Part shown: positions 1-6,081 of the stretch, piece after piece | Layout: the number at the start of each line of letters is the position of its first letter | Numbering within the stretch: the stretch's first letter is position 1 | From: Planctomycetaceae bacterium | GTDB lineage: Bacteria; Planctomycetota; Planctomycetia; Pirellulales; Thermoguttaceae | NCBI GenBank assembly: GCA_031267635.1 | Contig: JAIRYX010000308.1 | Coordinates: 1-6,677 of the forward strand | DNA length: 6,677 nucleotides | Reading direction: 5' to 3' | Translations under genes and position numbers: made by a program | Notes under the pieces: model-generated | The model's database searches: none | The model's input: the letters and a program-made list of their open reading frames with translations, nothing else | Told to the model about the DNA's origin: nothing

Positions 1-500
1 TCAGACAAATGGCGTTGAGCTAATTTGTGTTCGATACGGCTTTGGCATATGAGTAATCAATCCATTGCCGCGTAAAGCAAATCGGCGTATTCTTTGTTCG
101 TATCAATATTCAACTCTTCTGCAAGCGTTGTATTCTCCCATTCGCGGGTTGTGCCAAGTTTGGAACGCGGAGTAATGATTCGTTGAACGATCATAGCAAG
201 CACAAGATTACGTTGACGACAAGGTTTACGTGAAATCATTTGTTCGAGACCGAGTTGGAAGATGGCACGAAGTATCGCGTCAACATGACTGTGAGGACGC
301 GAGTGAATAATTTCAATTGCCGATTGAGTGGGAACGAGGTCAGCCCCTTTGAGAATGTGAGCAATCCGAGCGATTTTTTCAACACCGAGCGAGGTGATAT
401 TACCGACGGTACGTGTTTTCACTTTGCCGTCTTCGCGATAGGATTCGCGGAGAAGGTAAGTCGGATTGGAACCGTGATTAGGGATTTTAGCTACATACAT
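1..500 (-). pseudogene. IS1634-family transposase, 5' part, interrupted by TGA, runs off left edge
   Basis: This is the N-terminal third of an IS1634-type (IS4 superfamily) DDE transposase, which would cut and rejoin its insertion sequence. The opening MYVAKIPNHGSNPTYLLRES, then a YREDGKVKTRTVGN stretch, RNLVLAMIVQRIITPRSKL in the middle and YADLLYAAMD at the end follow the family pattern. I place the start at the ATG at 498-500, because the family normally begins with M-Y/F-V; an ATG at 516-518 adds only six unlikely residues. Neither start has a Shine-Dalgarno. The frame stops at TGA (57-59), but the same frame continues LLICQSRIEHKLAQRHLS to the window edge, matching the usual AMDWLL..Q.RIE.KLA.RHL. 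TGA has therefore replaced the expected Trp codon TGG. The catalytic DDE domain lies outside the window. The family call is from memory of consensus, not a search. Confidence 0.85.
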
Positions 501-672
501 GCCGATAAAATAACACATATCATTCGGCTACCAATAGTGTCAAAATACATGATACATGCCTACAGTTTTGACCAAAAATTAGACGCTAATGATTGCCTAT
601 TTATCGACTTACGTCAAAAAATCGACCATTGTAAGGAACTTCGGTTTAAACAAAATTTTCAAGAGTTATAAA

Positions 673-770
673 TGTAGAGAACTGCCAAAAATTTCCCCAA
701 AATATTTGTAAGCCCTTATTTTTCAACGGTTACGTTTGTTGAACAATAAGGTTTTTAGAAATTCTCTATA
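673..770. repeat. 98-bp segment bounded by 19-bp imperfect inverted repeats
   Basis: The plus-strand TGTAGAGAACTGCCAAAAA (673-691) and the minus-strand TATAGAGAATTTCTAAAAA (770 down to 752) match at 15 of 19 positions, so they form inverted terminal repeats. Inside sits a second, better hairpin (714-751). Its position between the transposase start and the coaX stop codon suggests either the terminal repeat of the IS or a small non-autonomous (MITE-like) element. The two arms and their matches are seen directly; the mobile-element reading is inference. Confidence 0.45.
714..756 (+). terminator. Stem-loop followed by T5, plus-strand orientation
   Basis: The outer stem CCTTATT (714-720) pairs with AATAAGG (745-751), and the inner stem TTCAAC (722-727) pairs with GTTGAA (738-743), with one unpaired base on each side between them and a 10-nt loop. 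It is followed by TTTTT (752-756), so it has intrinsic-terminator form on the plus strand. On the minus strand it lies about 30 nt beyond the coaX stop but is followed by GGCTTACAAAT, so it would be a weak terminator for coaX. No plus-strand gene enters from the left, which makes the orientation odd. Confidence 0.5.
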
Positions 771-779
771 GCTTCTCTT

Positions 780-1724
780 TTATGACAAAGAAGCAAGAGT
801 GATACCTGATAGCGTCAAATAAGGACAACAAATCGCTTCATGAAAGTGAGCTACAGGAATAAATGCATCGTCAGGAATCTCTCCCAGCGATGTAACGGAA
901 GAATTGTCGGAATGCAAAACAGGTGGACAAGAAATGCCGCTTGGATTGGCAACGCGGGAAGATTCGGTAATAATCGTGTCGGACGGTATTTTGAAACAAG
1001 GATTCAATAACGCTTCCAGTACGGGGAATGCATCACCACCAGTTAATAATAGCAACGCATGAGAATTGCCTTCTTGAGCAAATGCCAAAAACTGGCGGAT
1101 TGCTCCAATCATTCCCCAAAACAATCCAGCTTCAATTGCTTCCGGCGTGTTTTTTCCAGGAAAAGCCGGAAAACGAAGATCGTCGGCATTAATTTCCGGT
1201 AACTGGTCGGTTGTCATTTTTAAAGCTACCGCTGCCGCGCGAAATCCCGGCATAATTGCCCCACCGAGAAAACGCCCATCGCCCGACACAATATCTAATG
1301 TCGTTGCTGAACCAATGTCCACAATCAATACCGGTTCGCCATGTTGAGCCAGTGTTGCGGAAGCCAGCGCGTTGCAGAGACGATCCATACCGACTTTTTC
1401 CAATTCCGCTACTTCAAGCGGCATTCGGATTTCACGATGTGTCAAAACTCGGACTTTGTCATGTGGGCGGTTTTCCTTGACCCACTGACAAAATTGCGAC
1501 AATCCTGTTTGATTGACGCTCGAAACGACCCACTCCGAACCATCGGCAAGCGGCGTTTCCCGTAAATCAAGTTCGATTTGAAATAATTTTTTCGATTGTT
1601 CAACAATCACCTGCATCGGTTGCGGCAACTGACCGGATAATGTGATGCTACTTTTGTTGTAACGTCCGAATTTTATGCGGCTGTTTCCAATGTCAACAGC
1701 AACGATTTCTTGAGATCCTGACAT
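780..1724 (-). CDS. coaX: Type III pantothenate kinase
   Basis: Cytoplasmic enzyme that phosphorylates pantothenate with ATP, the first step of coenzyme A synthesis; type III enzymes need a monovalent cation and act as dimers. The family signatures appear in order in the ASKHA fold: DIGNSRIKFG (11-20, phosphate loop), VGMDR (111-115, with the family's catalytic Asp at 114), VDIGSATTLDIV (135-146), GGAIMPGF (154-161), GKNTPEAIEAGLFWGM (190-205) and TGGDA (228-232). The protein has 314 residues against roughly 255 for typical CoaX. The excess lies between TGGDA and the C-terminal PYLTLSGI, as a polar Ser/Pro-rich stretch (about 240-298). The stop is TAA. The ATG start is followed closely by the DIGNS motif, so it is well fixed, although upstream ACAAAAT gives no Shine-Dalgarno. 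It has its own extended -10 promoter. Confidence 0.93.
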   Translation of the reverse strand: MSGSQEIVAVDIGNSRIKFGRYNKSSITLSGQLPQPMQVIVEQSKKLFQIELDLRETPLADGSEWVVSSVNQTGLSQFCQWVKENRPHDKVRVLTHREIRMPLEVAELEKVGMDRLCNALASATLAQHGEPVLIVDIGSATTLDIVSGDGRFLGGAIMPGFRAAAVALKMTTDQLPEINADDLRFPAFPGKNTPEAIEAGLFWGMIGAIRQFLAFAQEGNSHALLLLTGGDAFPVLEALLNPCFKIPSDTIITESSRVANPSGISCPPVLHSDNSSVTSLGEIPDDAFIPVAHFHEAICCPYLTLSGITLASLS

Positions 1725-1782
1725 ATTTTGTAGATTTTCTATGCGTATTTACAGGAAAAAATTTTTCAAAACATCCCGATTT

Positions 1783-1791
1783 ATTATAGCA
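1783..1791 (-). promoter_or_regulatory. Extended -10 promoter for coaX
   Basis: On the minus strand the sequence reads TGCTATAAT, a perfect TG-N-TATAAT extended -10 element. It lies 58 bp upstream of the coaX ATG, giving a predicted leader of about 50 nt. No good -35 hexamer is present 16-18 bp upstream (CCGTTA or similar), which is acceptable for extended -10 promoters. It sits downstream of the putative terminator of the preceding gene, supporting independent transcription of coaX. Confidence 0.6.
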
Positions 1792-1826
1792 TAGCTTAAT
1801 AAATGTAACGGAGATAAAATGATCAG

Positions 1827-1851
1827 AAAAAATTACATTTTGCGTAATTTT
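1827..1851 (-). terminator. AT-rich intrinsic terminator after the RlmM-like gene
   Basis: On the minus strand AAAATTAC (1851-1844) pairs perfectly with GTAATTTT (1836-1829) around a 7-nt loop (GCAAAAT). The 3' arm runs into two more Ts, giving a six-T run. It begins about 62 nt past the methyltransferase stop and about 40 bp before the coaX -10. The stem is AT-rich and therefore weak. A second AT hairpin (AATTTCA/TGAAATT, 1857-1877) lies just before it. Confidence 0.45.
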
Positions 1852-1912
1852 GTAATAATTTCAAAATTTATGAAATTTATTTTTAAAAGGTGGTGAAACT
1901 CTCAATCGCCTT

Positions 1913-2989
1913 CTATTTTCTTGCCGCAACCATGATTTCCTGACGATTAAATTGCATTTGTTTTGCGAGAATTGTTTCGAATCCCCAGCTTTTAATGCGG
2001 TTGAGAACGGCGGGAATGTCGGTAATTAGTTCCCATCGAACGAGTTTTAAAGTGAAAAGAAGTCCGCGAATGTCTGTCGCTCGATTTAGAATGCAATCTT
2101 CTAAAACGTCTAGTGTATAGTTAGGTGCAACATTCATATCAGAAATAATAAACTTCACTTTTCGCAATTGAGTGCGTTTAGCTTGATTCAATCGCCCACG
2201 CAAGTATGTGAAATTAGGACATTTGAGAATAATTGGCGAAACTTCTGCCGGATCAATTCCAATAACATTCGCTCCTCGCGCCAATAACGCTTGCGACGCT
2301 CCGCCGGGAGCCGCGCCGATATCGAGCCAGTGAGAATCGGTTTTTACCGGAATTTCCGACCAACGTAACGCTTCTTCAAATTTGAGATAAGCACGAGAAA
2401 CTGCGTCAATTGGGCGACTTATATGAACAATTCCTCCGGGTTGACGCGACCGCCAAGTATCCGCAACGTGACATCCAACCCACCATTCATTTTGCGAGAT
2501 CAGCAAAACGTCCAAAATTAACTCTTTTTTTTCCGCCGGAAAAAGCGGATAATCATTCCCAACTGCAAGTTTACGTTGAGCTTGCGTCAATAATTTATGA
2601 ATTTCAAAGCATTCCGGCGTGAGTTGCGGTTCAAATTCTTTTTCGCCCGGTACAGCGGAATCGCGCGGAAAAACGTGAACTCTATCTATCGGTAGATTTT
2701 CCGCAAATTGCCAAACTTGCGTTAGCATCGTCGCCGAATCATTTCCTTGAACACGCCCCAACGAAAGTCCGCAATAACGCGAAAAAATAGTCAAAATTTT
2801 CTGAACTCTCGACGTATTATAAAATTGTGTCGTTTTGAATGTTACAAAACCAAGTCGCGAATACGAAAAACGCAAATCGTGATAGCGCTCAAGTACTTCT
2901 TGTTTCAAAAATCGTTCCGTACCGCACTGACACGTCATCATTAAAAAGGACGATTGCGGCAATTGCGTATTTGATGAAATTTTAGACAT
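1913..2989 (-). CDS. RlmM-like FtsJ-fold 23S rRNA 2'-O-methyltransferase (COG2933 type)
   Basis: A 358-residue SAM-dependent RNA 2'-O-methyltransferase resembling E. coli RlmM (366 aa, which methylates C2498 of 23S rRNA). The N-terminus (about 15-110; CQCGTERFLKQEV then RLGFVTFK) resembles THUMP-containing methyltransferases. The C-terminal half carries SRAYLKFEEAL (198-208), the SAM site DIGAAPGG (223-230), IGIDP (243-247), SDMNVAP (283-289), FTLKL (312-316) and FNRQEIMVAARK (347-358), which parallels the RlmM ending. The four catalytic residues of the RrmJ/FtsJ family (K-D-K-E) all seem present as K203, D284, K315 and E351. ATG start with no Shine-Dalgarno (upstream TTTTTCTC); stop TAG. The family is clear; the exact rRNA site is inferred, since RlmM itself is best known from gammaproteobacteria. 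Confidence 0.8.
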   Translation of the reverse strand: MSKISSNTQLPQSSFLMMTCQCGTERFLKQEVLERYHDLRFSYSRLGFVTFKTTQFYNTSRVQKILTIFSRYCGLSLGRVQGNDSATMLTQVWQFAENLPIDRVHVFPRDSAVPGEKEFEPQLTPECFEIHKLLTQAQRKLAVGNDYPLFPAEKKELILDVLLISQNEWWVGCHVADTWRSRQPGGIVHISRPIDAVSRAYLKFEEALRWSEIPVKTDSHWLDIGAAPGGASQALLARGANVIGIDPAEVSPIILKCPNFTYLRGRLNQAKRTQLRKVKFIISDMNVAPNYTLDVLEDCILNRATDIRGLLFTLKLVRWELITDIPAVLNRIKSWGFETILAKQMQFNRQEIMVAARK

Positions 2990-3000
2990 GAGAAAAATAT

Positions 3001-3029
3001 TTGATACTTCTTTAAGTCACCTCTAACAA
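3001..3029 (-). promoter_or_regulatory. Weak sigma-70-like promoter candidate for the RlmM-like gene
   Basis: On the minus strand TTGTTA (3029-3024) is separated by 17 bp from TATCAA (3006-3001). Each hexamer matches consensus at four of six positions. It lies 11 bp upstream of the ATG, predicting a very short leader. The 140-bp gap to pdxJ makes a separate promoter reasonable, but the match could be chance in AT-rich DNA. Confidence 0.27.
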
Positions 3030-3129
3030 GGGGCGTGGTAATTCATGCAGTTTGGTATTGTTTTCGTATCTTTTTATAACAACTTGAACGAATAATAGTT
3101 TATGTTAAACATTTAGTTTTTAGAGGTTT

Positions 3130-3843
3130 TCAGTTGATTATTCGTTTCATTTCGGCGACAGCATCTTTTAGTCCAACCATCAATGCACGGGCGATGATGC
3201 TGTGTCCGATGTTCAATTCAAACATATTCGGAATATGGGCGACGGGGATCACGTTGTGATACGTCAATCCATGACCGCCGTGCAAACGAAATCCCAGTTG
3301 CGTAACGAGTTTTCCGGCGTTGGTCAATTTGACAAGTTCCGCGTCACGATTTACGGAAGTCGTTGCCAGTGAATATGTTCCAGTATGTAGTTCCACTGCG
3401 TCCGCATCGGTTTCTTTACCTGCTTCGATTTGTTTCAGATCAGGATCGAGAAAAAGACTAACAAAAATGCCTTTCGATTTAAGTTTTTCGACTACCTTTT
3501 TAATTTTCGCCAAATTTCCCAAAACATCTAAACCGCCTTCGGTTGTTATTTCCTGACGCTTTTCCGGTACAAGCGTTGCCTGCTCCGGCACAATTTCACA
3601 TGCAATCCGCACGATTTCCGGTTCGCACGCCATTTCGAGATTCAGTTTTGCTTGCACCGCTTCCCGCAAAATTCGCACATCGCGATCTTGAATGTGTCGC
3701 CGATCCTCCCGAAGATGCACAGTGATTCCGTCCGCACCACCGAGTTCTGCCGCCGCCGCTGCCCAGACCGGATCAGGTTCGGTTGTTTGTCTTGCTTGCC
3801 GCACCGTCGCCACATGATCAATATTAACGCCAAGTTCTATCAT
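3130..3843 (-). CDS. pdxJ: Pyridoxine 5'-phosphate synthase
   Basis: Cytoplasmic TIM-barrel enzyme that condenses 1-deoxy-D-xylulose 5-phosphate with 3-amino-2-oxopropyl phosphate, the ring-closing step of the DXP-dependent vitamin B6 pathway. Numbered from MIELG, it shows NIDHVATVRQAR (7-18), HLREDRRHIQDRD (43-55), LNLEMA (67-72), VPEKRQEITTEGGLDV (92-107), FLDPD (131-135), ELHTGTY (151-157), HGGHGLTYHN (188-197) and ELNIGHSIIARA (209-220). The catalytic residues known in E. coli (H45, E72, H193) correspond to H43, E70 and H191. Length is 237 residues against 243 in E. coli. I chose the ATG at 3841-3843 over the in-frame TTG just before it (3844-3846), because GGAG (3850-3853) sits 6 nt from the ATG but only 3 nt from the TTG. 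Stop is TGA. No convincing promoter is seen in the 115-bp upstream gap, though TATAAA at about 3858-3863 is a possible -10. Confidence 0.96.
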   Translation of the reverse strand: MIELGVNIDHVATVRQARQTTEPDPVWAAAAAELGGADGITVHLREDRRHIQDRDVRILREAVQAKLNLEMACEPEIVRIACEIVPEQATLVPEKRQEITTEGGLDVLGNLAKIKKVVEKLKSKGIFVSLFLDPDLKQIEAGKETDADAVELHTGTYSLATTSVNRDAELVKLTNAGKLVTQLGFRLHGGHGLTYHNVIPVAHIPNMFELNIGHSIIARALMVGLKDAVAEMKRIIN

Positions 3844-3849
3844 CAAATG

Positions 3850-3853
3850 CTCC
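3850..3853 (-). promoter_or_regulatory. Ribosome binding site deciding the pdxJ start
   Basis: GGAG on the minus strand is followed by CATTTG and then ATG, a 6-nt spacing. For the alternative TTG start the spacing would be only 3 nt, so the site favours the ATG at 3843. It is one of only two clear Shine-Dalgarno sequences among the six genes. Confidence 0.65.
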
Positions 3854-3907
3854 GAATACTTTATAATTTTTTTGAGTCATTCCAAAACATATTTTACCAC
3901 GAATAAG

Positions 3908-3937
3908 CCCAAAAGGAAATGTAACATAAATTTTGGG
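3908..3937 (-). terminator. Stem-loop after the glycerate kinase gene
   Basis: On the minus strand CCCAAAA (3937-3931) pairs perfectly with TTTTGGG (3914-3908) around a 16-nt loop that can form a short inner AAAT/ATTT stem. It starts about 20 nt beyond the glycerate kinase stop. The following CTTATTC is not a real T run, so it may slow or only partly stop transcription, or protect the 3' end. Confidence 0.33.
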
Positions 3938-3958
3938 AAATCGCATTCACTCTCAAAA

Positions 3959-5440
3959 TCAACAAGGTACGTTTTTACCTTTTACCAACACTCTCACATC
4001 ACAGACATTTGTTCCGGTTGCTCCCGTTTTTAGTAATGCGTTGAAACGTTCAAAAAAATGATAAGCGTCGTTGCGACTAATAAAGTCGGCGGGGGAAATA
4101 TCCGACTGGACAATATTCCGCAGAATTTCGGAATCGAAAAACGCTCCCGCCGCATCGGTCGGTCCGTCTTCGCCGTCTGTTCCACCGGAAAGGAACGCAA
4201 ACGGACATGCCGCCGCTGGATTTTCGCGGAATCTTTCAAGCCAACCGCTATTGCTCAATAATTTGCAAATCATCGCCAATACAAGTTGCTGATTCCGTCC
4301 GCCGAGTCCGCGTTGCGATAACGATACAAGCGAGACGGTTGGCTCTCCACCGCTGATCAGACAGTTGGAAATTCTATCGACAGAATTTTCACCGCACATC
4401 CGTAATGCGCGTTCCGCAAACAATTCGCCGAGCGGCTCCGCGTTCCCTTCCGACGACGTCGCACAAATCATCGTGTAAGAATAACCGCGTTTTTCCGCTT
4501 CGATTCCCGCCGCGTCAACGGCGGTTGCGTTATTGCCGATAACAATATTGCGTGCCAGAATTTGCAACGGTTGTTCCCAAATTTGTGGCGTTTTGTGAAA
4601 TTGATTTTGTTGGACGGCAACTTGTGTTTGCAAAAATTTCATTACATTTTCGGAGATTTCGGCTGCCGTTTCGGATTGCAAGAAACCGTATTTTTCAAGA
4701 ACATAAATCGCGTCAGCCGCCGTTGTTAGATTTTCCACTGTCGGTCCCGACGCTATAATGTCGAGCGGGTCGCCGAGAACATCGGAGAGAATCAGCGTGA
4801 CAAGCGTTGCACCGCCGCACCATCTGCGAAGTTTTCCGCCTTTTACATCACTCATCTGTTTGCGAACGATGTTCATCTCATTGATTGTCGCTCCCGCCGC
4901 TGAAAGAAACCGTGTGACGGCAAGCTTTTGCTCCAGTGTCACGCCGTCTGCCGGAAGCGGCATTAACGCCGAACCGCCGCCGGAAATCAGACAAATCACC
5001 AGGTGTTCAGATAATGGAATGTTTTGCGACGTTAATTCACGATTCGTTTTTTCAACAAATTGCAACATTTGGCGAGTACTGAATACGCCCTCGTCGGTTG
5101 GTTCGTTCACTCCCGCCGGACGTGCAATCTGTTGACGAATAACGCGAAGCGGTATTTCGCAATCTTGAGGAATATTGATAAAACCGGAAAGGAGTCCTGT
5201 ATCGACTTGTTGAGAAAGCGATTGTTCTATCGCGGCAGACATTCCGGCGGCGGCTTTTCCGGCTCCAATAACGCTGATTTTTCGGATGCTTTTCAATGGA
5301 TACGCAACTTCATCAATCCAAATTTGTTCGTTTTCATTGGAATTTTCTGTAAAAACACGCTCGGCAATCAATCGGCGAACATTCACGCCGTCAACTCCCG
5401 CCTGCCAAATTGCTAACATATCTTCCCGTAATGGATTCAT
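3959..5440 (-). CDS. Glycerate 2-kinase (DUF4147/MOFRL family)
   Basis: Cytoplasmic enzyme phosphorylating D-glycerate to 2-phosphoglycerate with ATP, bringing glycerate into lower glycolysis or gluconeogenesis. The N-terminal DUF4147 domain (about 1-290) has VIGAGKAAAGM (57-67), SGGGSAL (153-159), NIVRKQMSDVKGGKL (190-204) and LSDVLGDPLDIIASGPT (217-233). The C-terminal MOFRL domain (about 355-490) has LISGGEPTV (361-369), GLGGRNQQL (378-386), LSGGTDGEDGPTDAAGAF (417-434) and TGATGTNVCD (472-481). All key glycine-rich and acidic motifs are intact. At 493 residues it is longer than many homologues (about 420-460), with a Gln-rich insertion near 271-290. The ATG start precedes the family-typical N-terminal helix and lies 23 bp from a good -10, but has no Shine-Dalgarno. 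Stop is TGA. Older databases often call such proteins hydroxypyruvate reductase (TtuD/GckA); kinase is the supported function of the family. Confidence 0.92.
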   Translation of the reverse strand: MNPLREDMLAIWQAGVDGVNVRRLIAERVFTENSNENEQIWIDEVAYPLKSIRKISVIGAGKAAAGMSAAIEQSLSQQVDTGLLSGFINIPQDCEIPLRVIRQQIARPAGVNEPTDEGVFSTRQMLQFVEKTNRELTSQNIPLSEHLVICLISGGGSALMPLPADGVTLEQKLAVTRFLSAAGATINEMNIVRKQMSDVKGGKLRRWCGGATLVTLILSDVLGDPLDIIASGPTVENLTTAADAIYVLEKYGFLQSETAAEISENVMKFLQTQVAVQQNQFHKTPQIWEQPLQILARNIVIGNNATAVDAAGIEAEKRGYSYTMICATSSEGNAEPLGELFAERALRMCGENSVDRISNCLISGGEPTVSLVSLSQRGLGGRNQQLVLAMICKLLSNSGWLERFRENPAAACPFAFLSGGTDGEDGPTDAAGAFFDSEILRNIVQSDISPADFISRNDAYHFFERFNALLKTGATGTNVCDVRVLVKGKNVPC

Positions 5441-5463
5441 CGTGAGTCATTCAGATTACAAAA

Positions 5464-5491
5464 ACTATAGTTTATGTAACTATTCAGTCAA
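5464..5491 (-). promoter_or_regulatory. Sigma-70-type promoter for the glycerate kinase gene
   Basis: On the minus strand TTGACT (5491-5486) is separated by 16 bp from TATAGT (5469-5464); each hexamer matches consensus at five of six positions. It lies 23 bp upstream of the ATG, predicting a leader of about 17 nt without a Shine-Dalgarno. This supports a transcription unit starting at the glycerate kinase gene. Confidence 0.62.
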
Positions 5492-5743
5492 TCAAACCAC
5501 ATAAATTCAGGGCTGCAACGATAAAGTCTTTCGGGTAACCTCTACAGTTACTCAGTACGGATTTATTTGGCTTGGACAACGGAATAGTTACAGCTTATTT
5601 ATGAATTCCACAAATTAACACAAGTAGGACATTTCAAACAAACGGCAACACTTACAGATTCGTTTCACGATATTTTTATTCATACTCAAAAGATTTTATC
5701 GTGTTTTTCTTTTGAAAAATAATAGCGCAATAAAAAATTGCTT

Positions 5744-5780
5744 AAAAAAACGACGGGGCAATTTTCATCGCCTCGTCGTT
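5744..5780 (-). terminator. Strong intrinsic terminator of the lipoprotein gene
   Basis: On the minus strand AACGACGAGGC (5780-5770) pairs with GCCCCGTCGTT (5759-5749), an 11-bp GC-rich stem with one G-U-type pair and a 10-nt loop. It is followed by a T run (TTTTTTT overlapping the stem end, 5750-5744). This is the clearest terminator in the window. It lies about 113 nt beyond the lipoprotein stop codon and insulates the glycerate kinase promoter. Confidence 0.85.
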
Positions 5781-5800
5781 ATTATCGTATCATATACAAT

Positions 5801-5822
5801 CAGAGGAAAAACCTCTGTTTTT
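5801..5822 (+). terminator. Short hairpin with T5 in plus orientation
   Basis: CAGAGG (5801-5806) and CCTCTG (5812-5817) form a 6-bp stem with an A5 loop, followed by TTTTT (5818-5822) on the plus strand. It could stop plus-strand (antisense) transcription. In the minus-strand lipoprotein transcript it is simply a hairpin in the 3' untranslated region. Confidence 0.4.
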
Positions 5823-5892
5823 GGTCACTCTTACGAGTTTCCTGGATCAAAATCGGGTTACGGTAAAAATCCCGTAATGCAAGTTTACACAA

Positions 5893-6060
5893 TTATTTTT
5901 CTTCAGTAGGAGCTGCAGGAGTTCCATCCGAATCAGGTGTTGATGGTTGTCCTGCGGCAGGCGTACTACCACCATCTTTCGGCGTTTCTTTGGGTGTGCA
6001 TCCCATTGAGAATGTAGCAACACACACAACCATTAGCGCGAGAGCAAGCAGTTTCTTCAT
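5893..6060 (-). CDS. Small predicted lipoprotein, Thr/Pro-rich, 55 aa
   Basis: A short gene with typical lipoprotein design. MKK is followed by a hydrophobic core LLALALMVVCVATF (4-17) and the lipobox-like SMGC, with the acceptor cysteine at residue 21; signal peptidase II should cut before it, leaving a 34-residue lipid-anchored peptide. Position -3 is Ser rather than the usual Leu, so the lipobox is slightly weak. Residue +2 is Thr, not Asp, which under the proteobacterial Lol rule would favour the outer membrane. The mature part is low-complexity Pro/Thr/Gly/Asp with a charged EEK end and no recognisable domain. The gene is supported by AAAAGGAG (6077-6070) 9 nt before the ATG, a consensus promoter and a strong terminator. 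Stop is TAA. Similar small lipoproteins are common in planctomycetes; function unknown. Confidence 0.87.
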   Translation of the reverse strand: MKKLLALALMVVCVATFSMGCTPKETPKDGGSTPAAGQPSTPDSDGTPAAPTEEK

Positions 6061-6069
6061 TTCTAAAGT

Positions 6070-6077
6070 CTCCTTTT
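6070..6077 (-). promoter_or_regulatory. Strong Shine-Dalgarno of the lipoprotein gene
   Basis: AAAAGGAG on the minus strand lies 9 nt upstream of the lipoprotein ATG. It is the strongest ribosome binding site of any gene in the window and helps confirm this short gene. Confidence 0.8.
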
Positions 6078-6081
6078 CATT

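Larger units (their letters stand above)
501..779. other. Spacer between transposase start and coaX: probable IS end region
   Basis: No gene is visible on either strand; open frames here are antisense shadows of the transposase running on. The segment should contain the transposase promoter and the right end of the insertion sequence. A TTGACA hexamer (minus strand, 538-543) lies 18 bp from a poor TATGTG -10 (514-519), but that would put the transcript start almost on the ATG at 500, so I do not call it a promoter. The right part holds an inverted-repeat structure described separately. Confidence 0.5.
5441..5892. other. 452-bp gene-free spacer between glycerate kinase and lipoprotein
   Basis: The right half (5744-5892) is the structured 3' untranslated region and terminator of the lipoprotein gene. 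The left end carries the glycerate kinase promoter. Between them, about 5500-5740, I see no tRNA, no conserved RNA and no supported gene. The longest start-to-stop frames are short and lack a Shine-Dalgarno; a plus-strand frame at 5712-5909 runs straight through the terminator hairpin and is not a gene. Confidence 0.6.

Noticed and set aside
240..671. Plus-strand open frame of 143 codons overlapping the transposase
   Set aside because: It is antisense to clear transposase coding sequence for most of its length, has no recognisable domain, and its right part runs through non-coding leader.
3844..3846. TTG as the pdxJ start codon
   Set aside because: The ATG immediately downstream has proper Shine-Dalgarno spacing (6 nt against 3 nt) and gives the normal N-terminus.
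3873..5452. Shared 10-mer GAATGACTCA upstream of both pdxJ (3882-3873) and the glycerate kinase gene (5452-5443)
   Set aside because: Ten-base matches are common by chance in a window this long, and the positions relative to the starts and promoters differ (30 versus 3 bases from the ATG).
5590..5680. Minus-strand short frames with cysteine-rich words (CKCCRLF, CLKCPTC) resembling zinc-ribbon pieces
   Set aside because: Each is about 20 residues between stops, in different frames, without a ribosome binding site or a full four-cysteine ribbon. Too short to separate from chance.
5712..5909. Plus-strand 65-codon frame
   Set aside because: It reads through the lipoprotein terminator hairpin and the plus-oriented hairpin, which fully explain this DNA; no Shine-Dalgarno or domain.
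5847..6029. Minus-strand 60-codon frame overlapping the lipoprotein
   Set aside because: It lies in another frame of the lipoprotein, begins inside its signal-peptide region, has no ribosome binding site and passes the lipoprotein stop.
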